Shown here one piece after another: positions 27,487-35,760 of a stretch of DNA of 64,000 bases. The position numbers and the translations under genes were made by a program. The stretch spans positions 620,001-684,000 of the forward strand of contig NZ_SJPI01000001.1 in NCBI RefSeq assembly GCF_007859865.1, given 5' to 3'. Numbering within the stretch: position 1 is the first letter of the stretch; each line of letters opens with the position of its first letter. Under the pieces are notes generated by a model, which had not been told where the DNA came from, searched no databases, and saw only the letters and a program-made list of their open reading frames with translations. Origin of the DNA: Rubripirellula amarantea (GTDB lineage: Bacteria; Planctomycetota; Planctomycetia; Pirellulales; Pirellulaceae).

Positions 27487-28152
27487 ATGGCGGGCGTGAC
27501 CCTCAAACTACTTCACGGTGCTGACCGCGGTAAAATTTACGAAGACCTTGAGCCACCATTCACAGTGGGTCGGGAAGAAGGCAATGACATCCAGCTTAAC
27601 GATGAACGCGTTAGCCGATGTCACTTCAAGGTCCAACGTGACAACGACCGACTAGTCCTAACCGACTTGGACAGCACCAATGGCACTAAGGTCAATGGAG
27701 TTGAGTGCCAACTTAAAATTCTGCGACACGGCGATTTGATCGCGGTAGGTCGCAGCTTGATGCTTGTGGGTAGCGAATCACAAATTGCCGCTAGGTTAGC
27801 GGCGATGGGAACAGAAAATCCCACGATCAGCCGAGAGATGTCATCCTCGGAAAGTTCGATTGCAATTGAGATTAGCCAAGAGCCCAAGAGCCCCATTCCC
27901 GCCGAAGTGATTCAACTTCATGAGGTGCCATCAATTCCGGATGATCTATCACCGGGACAAAAGGCGCAGCTTTGCGAGATCCTCGACTACTTGCAATCAC
28001 GCCTGCATCGTTTGATCGAATCCGCTCGAACGGAAGAGAACAATCAAGAGGTCGTGCTGAAACTTTCGGCATGGCAACGCATGCTCGACACACAATCACG
28101 TCTGGCCGCCATGACACGTCAGATTGCCGATCCCGATTGGCCTAACGAATAG
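27487..28152 (+). CDS. FHA-domain protein
   Basis: A 221-residue protein whose first 100 residues form a forkhead-associated domain that binds phosphothreonine peptides: FTVGREEGNDIQLNDERVSR (Gly-Arg and Arg-Ser core, residues 26-45), CHFKVQRDNDRLVLTDL and DSTNGTKVNG (the conserved Asn-Gly). After it there is a Ser/Glu-rich linker and a helical C-terminus (LCEILDYLQSRLHRLIESAR), perhaps coiled. The start is ATG 27487; a TTG 12 bases upstream is less likely. No kinase gene is nearby. The role is likely signalling or scaffold; partners unknown. Confidence 0.88.
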   Translation: MAGVTLKLLHGADRGKIYEDLEPPFTVGREEGNDIQLNDERVSRCHFKVQRDNDRLVLTDLDSTNGTKVNGVECQLKILRHGDLIAVGRSLMLVGSESQIAARLAAMGTENPTISREMSSSESSIAIEISQEPKSPIPAEVIQLHEVPSIPDDLSPGQKAQLCEILDYLQSRLHRLIESARTEENNQEVVLKLSAWQRMLDTQSRLAAMTRQIADPDWPNE

Positions 28153-28273
28153 AAAGATACGCGTTAGGTGTCATGCAACGGGTACTTAGCGTCAAGCACC
28201 AAGTGCTAGGTCGAAGCAAGTTTTAGGACCAATCAGGTTTGTCATAGCTTCGATCCAGTTGCTGAAACCTACC

Positions 28274-29227
28274 TCAGGCTCGTGGGTGAAATTGCGTGTG
28301 AACCTTTTTCAGCCGTGAGTGTTCCACGTGCGTGTAGATTTGCGTGGTTTGAATACTTGCGTGTCCGAGCATCTCTTGCACGAGACGCAAGTCAGCGCCA
28401 CCGGCCAGCAAGTGCGTGGCAAAACTATGACGCAGGCTGTGTGGACTAATCTTGTCATCGATACCAACCCGAGCAGCGTACATCTTCACCAATCGCCAAA
28501 GCTGAACCCGATCAATCGGTCGCCCGCTTCGCGACAAGAACAACTCTTCGGGCGGATGAGGACTCTTGGCTGCCAGTTCGCCTCGCAAGTCTTCGAGATA
28601 TCGCTGTATCGCGACAATCGCACGACCGCCTAGGGGCACCATGCGTTGCTTGCCGCCTTTGCCTTCACATCTGAGGTGCTTTTGCGGCATCGAGAGATCT
28701 CTCACTCGCAACGTGCAAACCTCCGATGCACGGCACCCGGTCGCGTACAAGACTTCCAGCATTGCAACGTCACGCTGCCAATACTTGTCGTACTTCTTGG
28801 GCGACGACAAAAAGTCATTCACTTGGCGAGTGGTTAACACGCCGGGCATTCGCTGCCACATTTTCTGAGTGGCGATCAAGTCGGCCGGATTGTCGGTGAC
28901 GATGCCTTCGAGTTGCAGGAACTTAAAAAACGTGCGAACCGCTACGACGTTCCGAGAGATCGACGAGGGAGCCAAGTTTTCTTCTTGTAACGTCCCGACA
29001 TAGGACGAAAGATCTTGAACTTTCAGATCGGCAAGCGATCGCTGATCCACCCACGCCACGAATCGTCGCATGTCATTGCCGTAGGCCGCGATCGTGTTTG
29101 CGGCCAAGTGGCATTCGCCTCTCAAGTAGGCCAGATATTCCGTACAAAGCGTCTGCGTAGCCCGGCCGGAAGTTGCCGCTGGGCCAGCCGTCGCCAACTG
29201 CTGCAGCTTCGTAACGCGTTTGGCCAT
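28274..29227 (-). CDS. XerC/XerD-type tyrosine recombinase
   Basis: Tyrosine recombinase of the chromosome-dimer-resolution type, 317 residues from ATG 29227. N-terminal SAM-like DNA-binding domain: YLAYLRGECHLAANTIAAYG through VAVRTFFKFLQLEGI. Catalytic residues: Arg166 (TGCRASE), Lys190/193 (GKGGKQRMVPL), His263 and Arg266 (HSLRHSFATH), His289 (EMLGHASIQTT) and nucleophile Tyr298 (QIYTHV). All are intact. The frame extends further upstream to 29320, but that part has no domain. XerC and XerD cannot be told apart safely here. It is not surrounded by integron or phage genes, which supports a housekeeping role. No dif site was identified. Confidence 0.92.
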   Translation of the reverse strand: MAKRVTKLQQLATAGPAATSGRATQTLCTEYLAYLRGECHLAANTIAAYGNDMRRFVAWVDQRSLADLKVQDLSSYVGTLQEENLAPSSISRNVVAVRTFFKFLQLEGIVTDNPADLIATQKMWQRMPGVLTTRQVNDFLSSPKKYDKYWQRDVAMLEVLYATGCRASEVCTLRVRDLSMPQKHLRCEGKGGKQRMVPLGGRAIVAIQRYLEDLRGELAAKSPHPPEELFLSRSGRPIDRVQLWRLVKMYAARVGIDDKISPHSLRHSFATHLLAGGADLRLVQEMLGHASIQTTQIYTHVEHSRLKKVHTQFHPRA

Positions 29228-29427
29228 GGATAGCACCGGTAGTTGTAAGGAAGCGAACCTCAACCGCTTGATTGAGGAAGCTTTGATCGCCGTAGCGGCC
29301 GAGGAAGGCTCAAGAGGCACCCCGATTTAGAACGCCCCTTTATCCCCATCGGCATTTCCGACTACGCTTTCCTAGTACGAGCGATCAAGTTCGGGTCATC
29401 CCAGTCACTCCATTTCGATCAATTGCC

Positions 29428-30411
29428 ATGAATGTTTTGGTTGTCGGCGGCGCCGGCTATATCGGTTCCCACGCTGTTCGCCTCCTCACCGATGCTGGAC
29501 ATAACGTCACCGTGTACGACAACCTTTCAAGGGGTCATGCCGCCGCGGTTCCCGAAGGCATGCTCGTTGTGGGCGAACTCGCCGATCAGGCAAAGTTGGT
29601 CCAGGTGCTGAAGGAAAAAGAAATCGAAGCGGTCATGCACTTCGCCGCCTTCGCTCTCGTGAACGAATCCGTCAACGATCCATCGCTGTACTATCGCAAC
29701 AATGTCATCGCCACCATCGAGTTGCTCGACGCGATGATGGAAGCCGACGTCAAGAAGTTCGTTTTCAGCAGCACGACGGCGACCTATGGAGAGCCGGACA
29801 CGATTCCGATTCCCGAAACAACTCCGCAGAAGCCCATCAACCCTTATGGCTTTACGAAACTAGTCGTCGAACAAGCGCTTGCTGATTACGCCCATGCGTA
29901 CGGACTCGGTTACGCAGCACTGCGCTACTTCAATGCTGCCGGTGCCCGCCCCGATGGAACGATTGGCGAAGACCATGCTCCCGAATCCCACTTGATTCCT
30001 ATTGTGTTGCAGGTCGCGTTAGGTCAACGCGATCACATCACGGTCTTCGGCGACGACTATCCAACACCCGACGGAACCTGCATTCGTGATTACATCCACA
30101 TAGATGACCTAGGCGCCGCTCACTTGTTGGCGATGGAAAAGCTTGAACCTGGCAAGGGCATTTGCGTGAACCTGGGCACCGGGCGCGGAACCAGTGTTCG
30201 CGAGATCATTGATGCTTGCCGCGAAGTTACCGGCCACGAGATTCCAGAGGTAATGGGCAAACGACGCGAAGGCGATCCACCAGAACTGATCGCCGATGCT
30301 ACGCTTGCCAAAGAAATGCTCGGTTGGGTGCCGAAGTACAACGATCCCAAATCGATCATTGAAACGGCTTGGAAATGGCACAAGGCTCATCCGCACGGCT
30401 ACGCAAAGTAA
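29428..30411 (+). CDS. galE: UDP-glucose 4-epimerase
   Basis: GalE interconverts UDP-glucose and UDP-galactose using bound NAD. The 327-residue product starts MNVLVVGGAGYIGSHAVRLL (Rossmann GxxGxxG), followed by NLSRGHAAAVPEG, VMHFAAFALVNESV, FVFSSTTATYGE (Ser/Thr), NPYGFTKLVVEQ (catalytic Tyr-x3-Lys), YFNAAGARPDGTIGEDH, TPDGTCIRDYIHIDDLGAAH and a C-terminal GWVPKYNDP. Length and motifs are standard. It supplies sugar nucleotides that the glycosyltransferases may use; no linked operon genes. Confidence 0.95.
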   Translation: MNVLVVGGAGYIGSHAVRLLTDAGHNVTVYDNLSRGHAAAVPEGMLVVGELADQAKLVQVLKEKEIEAVMHFAAFALVNESVNDPSLYYRNNVIATIELLDAMMEADVKKFVFSSTTATYGEPDTIPIPETTPQKPINPYGFTKLVVEQALADYAHAYGLGYAALRYFNAAGARPDGTIGEDHAPESHLIPIVLQVALGQRDHITVFGDDYPTPDGTCIRDYIHIDDLGAAHLLAMEKLEPGKGICVNLGTGRGTSVREIIDACREVTGHEIPEVMGKRREGDPPELIADATLAKEMLGWVPKYNDPKSIIETAWKWHKAHPHGYAK

Positions 30412-30489
30412 CCAAGCGCATAAGTTGAGCAGCAGACAAGTAAAGCAGTAACAACGCAGCAAAGCGTGGTGTGACCGCCGGCCTTACTA

Positions 30490-31386
30490 CTACTGCTGCT
30501 GCAGTTTCGCCGCCATCAAGGTGTTGTGAAGCAACATCGCAATCGTCAGCGGCCCGACTCCCCCCGGCACAGGCGTGATCGCCGATGCTTTATCTTTCGC
30601 TGCGTCAAACGCCACGTCGCCGACTAGCTTATCGCCAACGCGGTTGATCCCCACATCGATCACCACCGCACCATTGGCGATCATGTCAGCGGTGATCATC
30701 TCCGGCACACCCACCGCAGCAATCAACACGTCTGCAGTTTGGCAAACTTCGGCTAGGTTCGCTGTGCGACTGTGAGCGATGGTAACGGTGGCATTTGCGA
30801 CGTCTTCACCACAGGAACCGGTGCGCTGCGCCAACATCATGGCCATTGGCTTGCCAACGATATCACTACGGCCAACAACGACGACATGCTTTCCCGCGAC
30901 GCTAAGCCCGGTGCGATGAAGCAATTGGACAATTCCGTGCGGAGTGCAGGGTAAAAACCGAGGCCTTCCCTGCATCAGCAGCCCCACATTGACGGGCGAA
31001 AAAGCGTCGACGTCCTTCATCGGATCGACCGTATCCAAGATCGCTCGCTCGTCGAACCCGCTTCCACCGTTGCCCTTTTTGGGCAGCGGTAGTTGGACAA
31101 GAATGCCATGGACAGCGGGGTCTTGATTGAGCGATTCAATTACCTCGACAAGTTCTGCCTGGGTGGTTTCGGCGGGTAGGCGAAGGGTCCGCCCGTCGAT
31201 CCCAGCTTTCTCGCAAGCTCGACTTTTGTTTCGCACGTATACTTGGCTAGCGGGATCCTCACCCACCAAAACGGCGGTCAAACAAGGTTTCGGTCCACCT
31301 CCCGCGACAAATTCGGCGACCTGGGCTGCGACATCTTGTCGGATTTCCAGACCAATTTGTTTCCCGTCTAAAATCTTGGCTGACAT
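30490..31386 (-). CDS. folD: Bifunctional methylene-THF dehydrogenase/cyclohydrolase FolD
   Basis: FolD interconverts 5,10-methylene-, methenyl- and 10-formyl-tetrahydrofolate. The 298-residue protein has the substrate-site pattern YVRNKSRACEKAGI (catalytic Lys), GILVQLPLP, PCTPHGIVQLL, VVVGRSDIVGKPMAMMLAQR (NADP site), TVTIAHSRT, DVLIAAVGVPEMI, IDVGIN, GDVAFD and the terminal TPVPGGVGPLTIAMLLHNTL. The start is ATG 31386. It is divergent from the ferredoxin-dependent reductase gene with a 175-base gap. Confidence 0.96.
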   Translation of the reverse strand: MSAKILDGKQIGLEIRQDVAAQVAEFVAGGGPKPCLTAVLVGEDPASQVYVRNKSRACEKAGIDGRTLRLPAETTQAELVEVIESLNQDPAVHGILVQLPLPKKGNGGSGFDERAILDTVDPMKDVDAFSPVNVGLLMQGRPRFLPCTPHGIVQLLHRTGLSVAGKHVVVVGRSDIVGKPMAMMLAQRTGSCGEDVANATVTIAHSRTANLAEVCQTADVLIAAVGVPEMITADMIANGAVVIDVGINRVGDKLVGDVAFDAAKDKASAITPVPGGVGPLTIAMLLHNTLMAAKLQQQ

Positions 31387-31561
31387 TAGTTTTCTTAATC
31401 TTTCTGGTCGAGGAAACGGATCAGGTATTCAAGCGTTTTGATCGCCATAGTGACGATGGCAGGGGATCGCTATAGTTACCCAAAGAACGCATTTTGCGGA
31501 AGTCACTGAAGTAAGCCCGCCTGAATTGCGGAAACCATAATCACACAGGATTCGCGTCTCG

Positions 31562-33301
31562 ATGTCTACCGACGCCCCCAAGCTTAGCGCCGTTGAAAAA
31601 ATCAAAGAAGAAAGCAAGTTCCTTGCCGGGACCATTCCCGAGGAAATCGCTGCTGGTACCGACCACTTTAACGATGAGAATCTGCAACTGCTCAAGTTCC
31701 ATGGCAGTTACCAACAAGATGACCGCGATCGTCGGATCGAAGCCAAGAAAGCTGGTATCGGAAAATACTACTCGATGATGCTGCGGTTGCGGATTCCGGG
31801 CGGACGAATTTCGTCGGACCAGTTTCTGAAGATGCTCGACATGTGCGACGAGCTCGGCAACTCGACGATGAAGATCACGACGCGTCAAACGATTCAGCTA
31901 CACGGCATTCTGAAGCAAAATCTGCGTCCAACCATCAAGCGCATCAACGACATGGCTCTATCGACGCTTGCCGCTTGCGGTGACGTCAACCGGAACATCA
32001 TGTGTTGCCCAGCCAAGCGGAATGATTCCGTTCACGCCGAACTCGAACGGTTGACAGATGAATTGACCGAAGCGATGGCACCGAAGACTCCTGCTTATCA
32101 TCAATTGTGGTTGTCCGAAACGGACGCCGATGGCAATGTCATCAGTGATGAAAAGTACATGGTGTCCGATGGCACCCCTGCGGAAGTCATCGAACCACTG
32201 TACGGCGCGACGTACTTGCCGCGTAAGTTCAAGATGGGCCTAGCGCTTCCCGAAGACAATTGCATCGATATCTACACGCAAGACATCGGCCTGCTCGCCG
32301 TCGTCCAAGATGGAAAGATTGTCGGCTACAACGTGTTGGTCGGCGGTGGCATGGGCACTACTCCCGCCAAGAAAGACTCGTTCCCAGCACTAGCCAAACG
32401 GATGGCATTCGCGACTCCCGAACAAGTTGTCGGCGTTTGCCAAGCGGTCCTGAAAGTGCAACGCGACAATGGCAACCGCGAAGATCGCAAACTCGCTCGG
32501 ATGAAGTACCTAGTTGCTAACTGGGGCATCGAGAAGTTCCGAGCCGAAGTCGAAAAGTACTTTGGCGAACCTTTGGCCGATTGCACCGATGACGATGTGC
32601 ACGGCTTCGATGACCACATGGGATGGCAAGAGCAGGGCGATGGCAAATGGTCCTATGGACTGAACATCGAAAATGGTCGGCTATATGACGATGACAAAAT
32701 TCAGTTTAAGGCTGGATTGCGATCAATCTGCCATCGCTTTAAGACAGAGATCCGCATGACGGGTCATCAAAGTGTCATCTTTACCGACATTGAAGATTCC
32801 GACAAAGACGAACTGATTGGACTGATTAAAGCAGCGGGCATTCCCACCACCGAAGTCACCAGCACGGTCCGACGTTGGTCGATGGCCTGTGTCGCCCTGC
32901 CAACGTGTGGACTCGCGATCACCGAATCGGAACGTCGCTTGCCGTCCATCATCGACAAGCTTGAAGAACCACTCGCAAAGCTTGGACTTAGTGGCGAACG
33001 CTTCACCATCCGAATGACGGGATGCCCCAACGGTTGCGCTCGTCCCTACAATGCCGATTTGGCGCTCGTTGGAAAAGCGAAGAACAAGTACACCGTGTTC
33101 GCGGGCGGTGGTTGGCTCGGTAACCGGCTCGCTTATGTCTACAAGGACTTGGTCCCCGACGACATTGTGGTGGACGAGATGATCGGCATTTTCTCGGCCT
33201 TCAAATCGCATCGCCAAGACGGTGAATCCGTCGGTGACTTTTGCGCCCGAGTAGGGCAAGAAGATTTAGAAGTGCTAGCCGCAGCAGCACCGCGTCCCTA
33301 A
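31562..33301 (+). CDS. Ferredoxin-dependent assimilatory sulfite (or nitrite) reductase
   Basis: A 579-residue siroheme/[4Fe-4S] reductase that carries out a six-electron reduction. Two sulfite/nitrite reductase repeats are visible. The cluster ligands are Cys443 and Cys449 (ACVALPTCGLAITE, C-x5-C) plus Cys488 and Cys492 (MTGCPNGCARPYNADL, C-x3-C). The siroheme-anion region reads ACGDVNRNIMCCPAK, with the NRN pattern that I associate with sulfite reductases rather than the nitrite type, so sulfite is the favoured substrate; the alternative is NirA. No flavoprotein partner is nearby, suggesting ferredoxin as donor. Length agrees with the single-chain ferredoxin type. Confidence 0.85.
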   Translation: MSTDAPKLSAVEKIKEESKFLAGTIPEEIAAGTDHFNDENLQLLKFHGSYQQDDRDRRIEAKKAGIGKYYSMMLRLRIPGGRISSDQFLKMLDMCDELGNSTMKITTRQTIQLHGILKQNLRPTIKRINDMALSTLAACGDVNRNIMCCPAKRNDSVHAELERLTDELTEAMAPKTPAYHQLWLSETDADGNVISDEKYMVSDGTPAEVIEPLYGATYLPRKFKMGLALPEDNCIDIYTQDIGLLAVVQDGKIVGYNVLVGGGMGTTPAKKDSFPALAKRMAFATPEQVVGVCQAVLKVQRDNGNREDRKLARMKYLVANWGIEKFRAEVEKYFGEPLADCTDDDVHGFDDHMGWQEQGDGKWSYGLNIENGRLYDDDKIQFKAGLRSICHRFKTEIRMTGHQSVIFTDIEDSDKDELIGLIKAAGIPTTEVTSTVRRWSMACVALPTCGLAITESERRLPSIIDKLEEPLAKLGLSGERFTIRMTGCPNGCARPYNADLALVGKAKNKYTVFAGGGWLGNRLAYVYKDLVPDDIVVDEMIGIFSAFKSHRQDGESVGDFCARVGQEDLEVLAAAAPRP

Positions 33302-33347
33302 TGCGTCAATGACCAATTGGGCTAACGTTCACGAATGTGGTCGAAGC

Positions 33348-33459
33348 ACTAGAACAACGCCAAACTAGAACAACGCCAAACTAGAACAACGCCAAACTAG
33401 AACAACGCCAAACTAGAACAACGCCAAACTAGAACAATGCTTAACTAGCACAACGCTAA
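33348..33459. repeat. 16-bp tandem repeat array (7 copies)
   Basis: Five identical copies of the 16-mer ACTAGAACAACGCCAA start at 33348, 33364, 33380, 33396 and 33412, followed by two diverged copies (33428 and 33444). The array begins 46 bases after the reductase stop and its last unit contains the TAG stop of the YjfB-like gene (minus strand). No spacers, so it is not CRISPR. Every unit carries CTAG. Confidence 0.95.
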
Positions 33460-33653
33460 ACCTGAACGTCCAAGTATCCTTGAGCAATCTGCTTTTGAGC
33501 TTGGACGGTGGTTTCAAGCATTTGATTGATGGCGTCGCCGGTTTGCCGTTGAGCGTCAAGCTGTTTGCCCATGACAGCGATATCGATCTTCTGATACACC
33601 GCTGCCGTCTGGGCATTGAGTGCTAGCTGAACGGGTGCTGGGATCGCGGACAT
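33456..33653 (-). CDS. YjfB-like putative motility protein
   Basis: A 65-residue protein: MSAIPAPVQLALNAQTAAVY, then QKIDIAVMGKQLDAQRQTGD, and a helical tail. The pattern Q..V.I..(L/M).K.LD.Q...G.A...ML resembles the small YjfB family annotated as putative motility proteins in Bacillus and others. ATG 33653 is preceded by a purine-rich GAGATCC-like ribosome-binding region, and codon usage is ordinary. The stop lies in the tandem repeat array. No flagellar genes are nearby. Family assignment is from recall. Confidence 0.68.
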   Translation of the reverse strand: MSAIPAPVQLALNAQTAAVYQKIDIAVMGKQLDAQRQTGDAINQMLETTVQAQKQIAQGYLDVQV

Positions 33654-34059
33654 ACGAAACGGATCTCTTTGGAAAGGGTGTACCTTTCAAGCATTCGGTA
33701 CGCTGACCAGGATTGCCAAGCAATTATCACTATTGGGGGGCGAAACCCTTGGTCCCACTCAATTTCGATACGGTTGGGCAGACTTTAACGGCAAGTTCGG
33801 GCAACCCGCCTCACTTAGTTTTCCGACAGCTCACGGCAACTCCATGGTTTTCTAAGCATCCATCGCCGTGGCGTTCATGGGAAGGAACTTAAGAATCGAC
33901 AATCAGGGCAAACCAATTCTGCGGTAAACTTCTGCTTGCTTGCCGACTTGATCAAGTATGTTCAGATGCTGGTTTGAACGGCGTTATCAAGCAACGATCT
34001 TGTCCGCAAACCTCGCCGACAATGTCTCTCAACCTACCGCAAACCGATCGAATGAGGAC
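33654..34059. other. Divergent intergenic gap yjfB/sulfatase
   Basis: 406 bases. Near the yjfB start there is a 6-base inverted repeat (GAAAGG / CCTTTC around 33672-33687) that might affect its expression. No RNA gene or larger repeat is recognised in the rest. Confidence 0.4.
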
Positions 34060-35460
34060 ATGAAATTACTCTTCGCAACGATGGTTCTATGCTTAACGTC
34101 GTTTGCTCTACATGCCGACGAACCTGCCAACATCGTACTGATTATTGCCGACGATCTTGGCTATGGTGAGACCGGCATGATGGCCAACCAAGAAATCCCA
34201 ACACCGCACATCGATGCTCTTGCTGCCCGTGGCGTTCGTTGCACGGCGGGTTACGTCACGTCGTCGTACTGCAGTCCGTCTCGCGCAGGCATCATGACGG
34301 GGCGATACCAATCACGGTTTGGGTACGACCGCAATCCTGTTGGCAAGCAGAACTTGGACGATTCGGCAGGGCTTCCGAATGACCAAACAACTTTCGTTCG
34401 CTTGCTGGCAGATGCCGGTTACAAAACAGGATTAGTTGGCAAGTGGCACCTCGGATCGACTCAATCCAAGCGTCCAACGTCGAGAGGGTTTGGCTCGTTT
34501 TACGGATTCCTACATGAAGGTCACTTCTACGTTCCTGGACCACCATTTGAAAAAGTGTGGACTATGGTTCGCGATAAGACTCTCAAACCCGGGGAACGAG
34601 TTCGTAAGGACATGATCGTTCGTGGGAACTATGCACCGATCAGCGAGCCAGATTACAACGCCGACAATCCCGTTTATCGCGAGACCGAAACGCTTGAGCA
34701 ATTTGATTACCTCACCGATGCGATCACTGACGAAGCCCTGTCTTTCATCGAAGAACATCACGACAAACCTTTTTGCTTGACGGTGGCATACAACGCCGTT
34801 CACAGTCCGATGCAAGCGAAAGCGAGTGATGTGCAAACGGTAGATCACATCAGCGATATTCAGCGTCGAATTTTTGCAGGAATGTTAGTTGCGTTGGATC
34901 GAGGCGTTGGTCGAGTTAGTGATGCGATTGAAACGCTTTCGCTCACCCGCAAAACGCTGGTGGTTTTTGTGAGCGACAACGGAGGACCTACCCAGGAACT
35001 GACTAGCAGCAACGCACCATTGCGAGGCGGCAAAGGATCGCTCTACGAAGGTGGCATTCGCGTCCCGATGTTGTGGTCCATGCCGGGTCGAATCGCCGAA
35101 GGAAAAACCGAAGATCGCCCCGTGCTAAGTCTCGACATTGCTGCAACGGCCTTGGATCTTGCTGGTATAGAGCCTGTCGAAGGAGCAGACGGTCAAAGCA
35201 TCTTTTCTTGGATCAACGACGCGACGAAACCATCACCTCATCAAACGATATTTTGGCGGATGCCCCGAGACAAACTGGCACTACGTCACCAAGATTGGAA
35301 AATCGTGCGACTAAGCGCGGGCGACAGTGTCCAGCTCTACCACCTCGGCACTGACCTCTCGGAAACGAAGGATCTGGCTAGCCAAGAACCTGCAATGCTA
35401 TCGAAATTGATTGATCGTTGGGAATCGATCAATGCTCAGATGGCACCCGAAACCGACTGA
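34060..35460 (+). CDS. Secreted sulfatase (formylglycine type)
   Basis: An exported alkaline-phosphatase-fold sulfatase, 466 residues from ATG 34060, which has a GAGGA ribosome-binding site just upstream; the upstream in-frame extension has no family sequence. A signal peptide MKLLFATMVLCLTSFALHA is followed directly by NIVLIIADDLGYGE (metal-binding Asp31/Asp32). Cys71 in YCSPSRAGIMTGR is the residue modified to formylglycine (CxPSR). Further motifs: GKWHLGS, VAYNAVHSPMQA, VVFVSDNGGPTQE (Asp/Asn metal ligands). Planctomycetes carry many such enzymes for sulfated algal polysaccharides; the substrate here is not evident. A separate FGE is needed for activity and is not in the window. Confidence 0.94.
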   Translation: MKLLFATMVLCLTSFALHADEPANIVLIIADDLGYGETGMMANQEIPTPHIDALAARGVRCTAGYVTSSYCSPSRAGIMTGRYQSRFGYDRNPVGKQNLDDSAGLPNDQTTFVRLLADAGYKTGLVGKWHLGSTQSKRPTSRGFGSFYGFLHEGHFYVPGPPFEKVWTMVRDKTLKPGERVRKDMIVRGNYAPISEPDYNADNPVYRETETLEQFDYLTDAITDEALSFIEEHHDKPFCLTVAYNAVHSPMQAKASDVQTVDHISDIQRRIFAGMLVALDRGVGRVSDAIETLSLTRKTLVVFVSDNGGPTQELTSSNAPLRGGKGSLYEGGIRVPMLWSMPGRIAEGKTEDRPVLSLDIAATALDLAGIEPVEGADGQSIFSWINDATKPSPHQTIFWRMPRDKLALRHQDWKIVRLSAGDSVQLYHLGTDLSETKDLASQEPAMLSKLIDRWESINAQMAPETD

Positions 35461-35639
35461 TTCTGGTATCCAGAAACAGTCAAAAACCCAACAAGCTTGA
35501 GCGAAACCGCGTTTCCAAAGTCTCAGCAAACCTGACTTTGCGGGCTGCTGCAATCCCCACCCATTTCGCCCACAGCTCTTTAGCGAACGATTCTAGCCAA
35601 TCGCTTTACCTTAACCCGTTCGGGTGGTAGACTGCCTAG

Positions 35640-35651
35640 CCCCCCCCCCCA
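35640..35651. repeat. Poly-C tract of 12 bases
   Basis: An uninterrupted run of 12 C in the 300-base gap between the sulfatase and the TIGR03032-family gene, about 109 bases before the latter's ATG. The gap otherwise holds no gene I can support. Homopolymers of this length are prone to slippage. Confidence 0.9.
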
Positions 35652-35760
35652 TAGAAATGCCATCCTGCCTAGTACCTATGGGCTACCTGTGAGTGCTTCA
35701 CTGCACCGGTAGCAAAGTCGACCAGTGGGATCGACCGCCAAGGAGCTCTGACATCTAGTT

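Noticed and set aside
28274-29227. Integron integrase or phage integrase
   Set aside because: Length and catalytic residues match Xer-type recombinases, and no attC array or phage gene is near.
33348-33459. CRISPR-like array
   Set aside because: Units are 16 bases, directly adjacent without spacers, and no cas genes are present.
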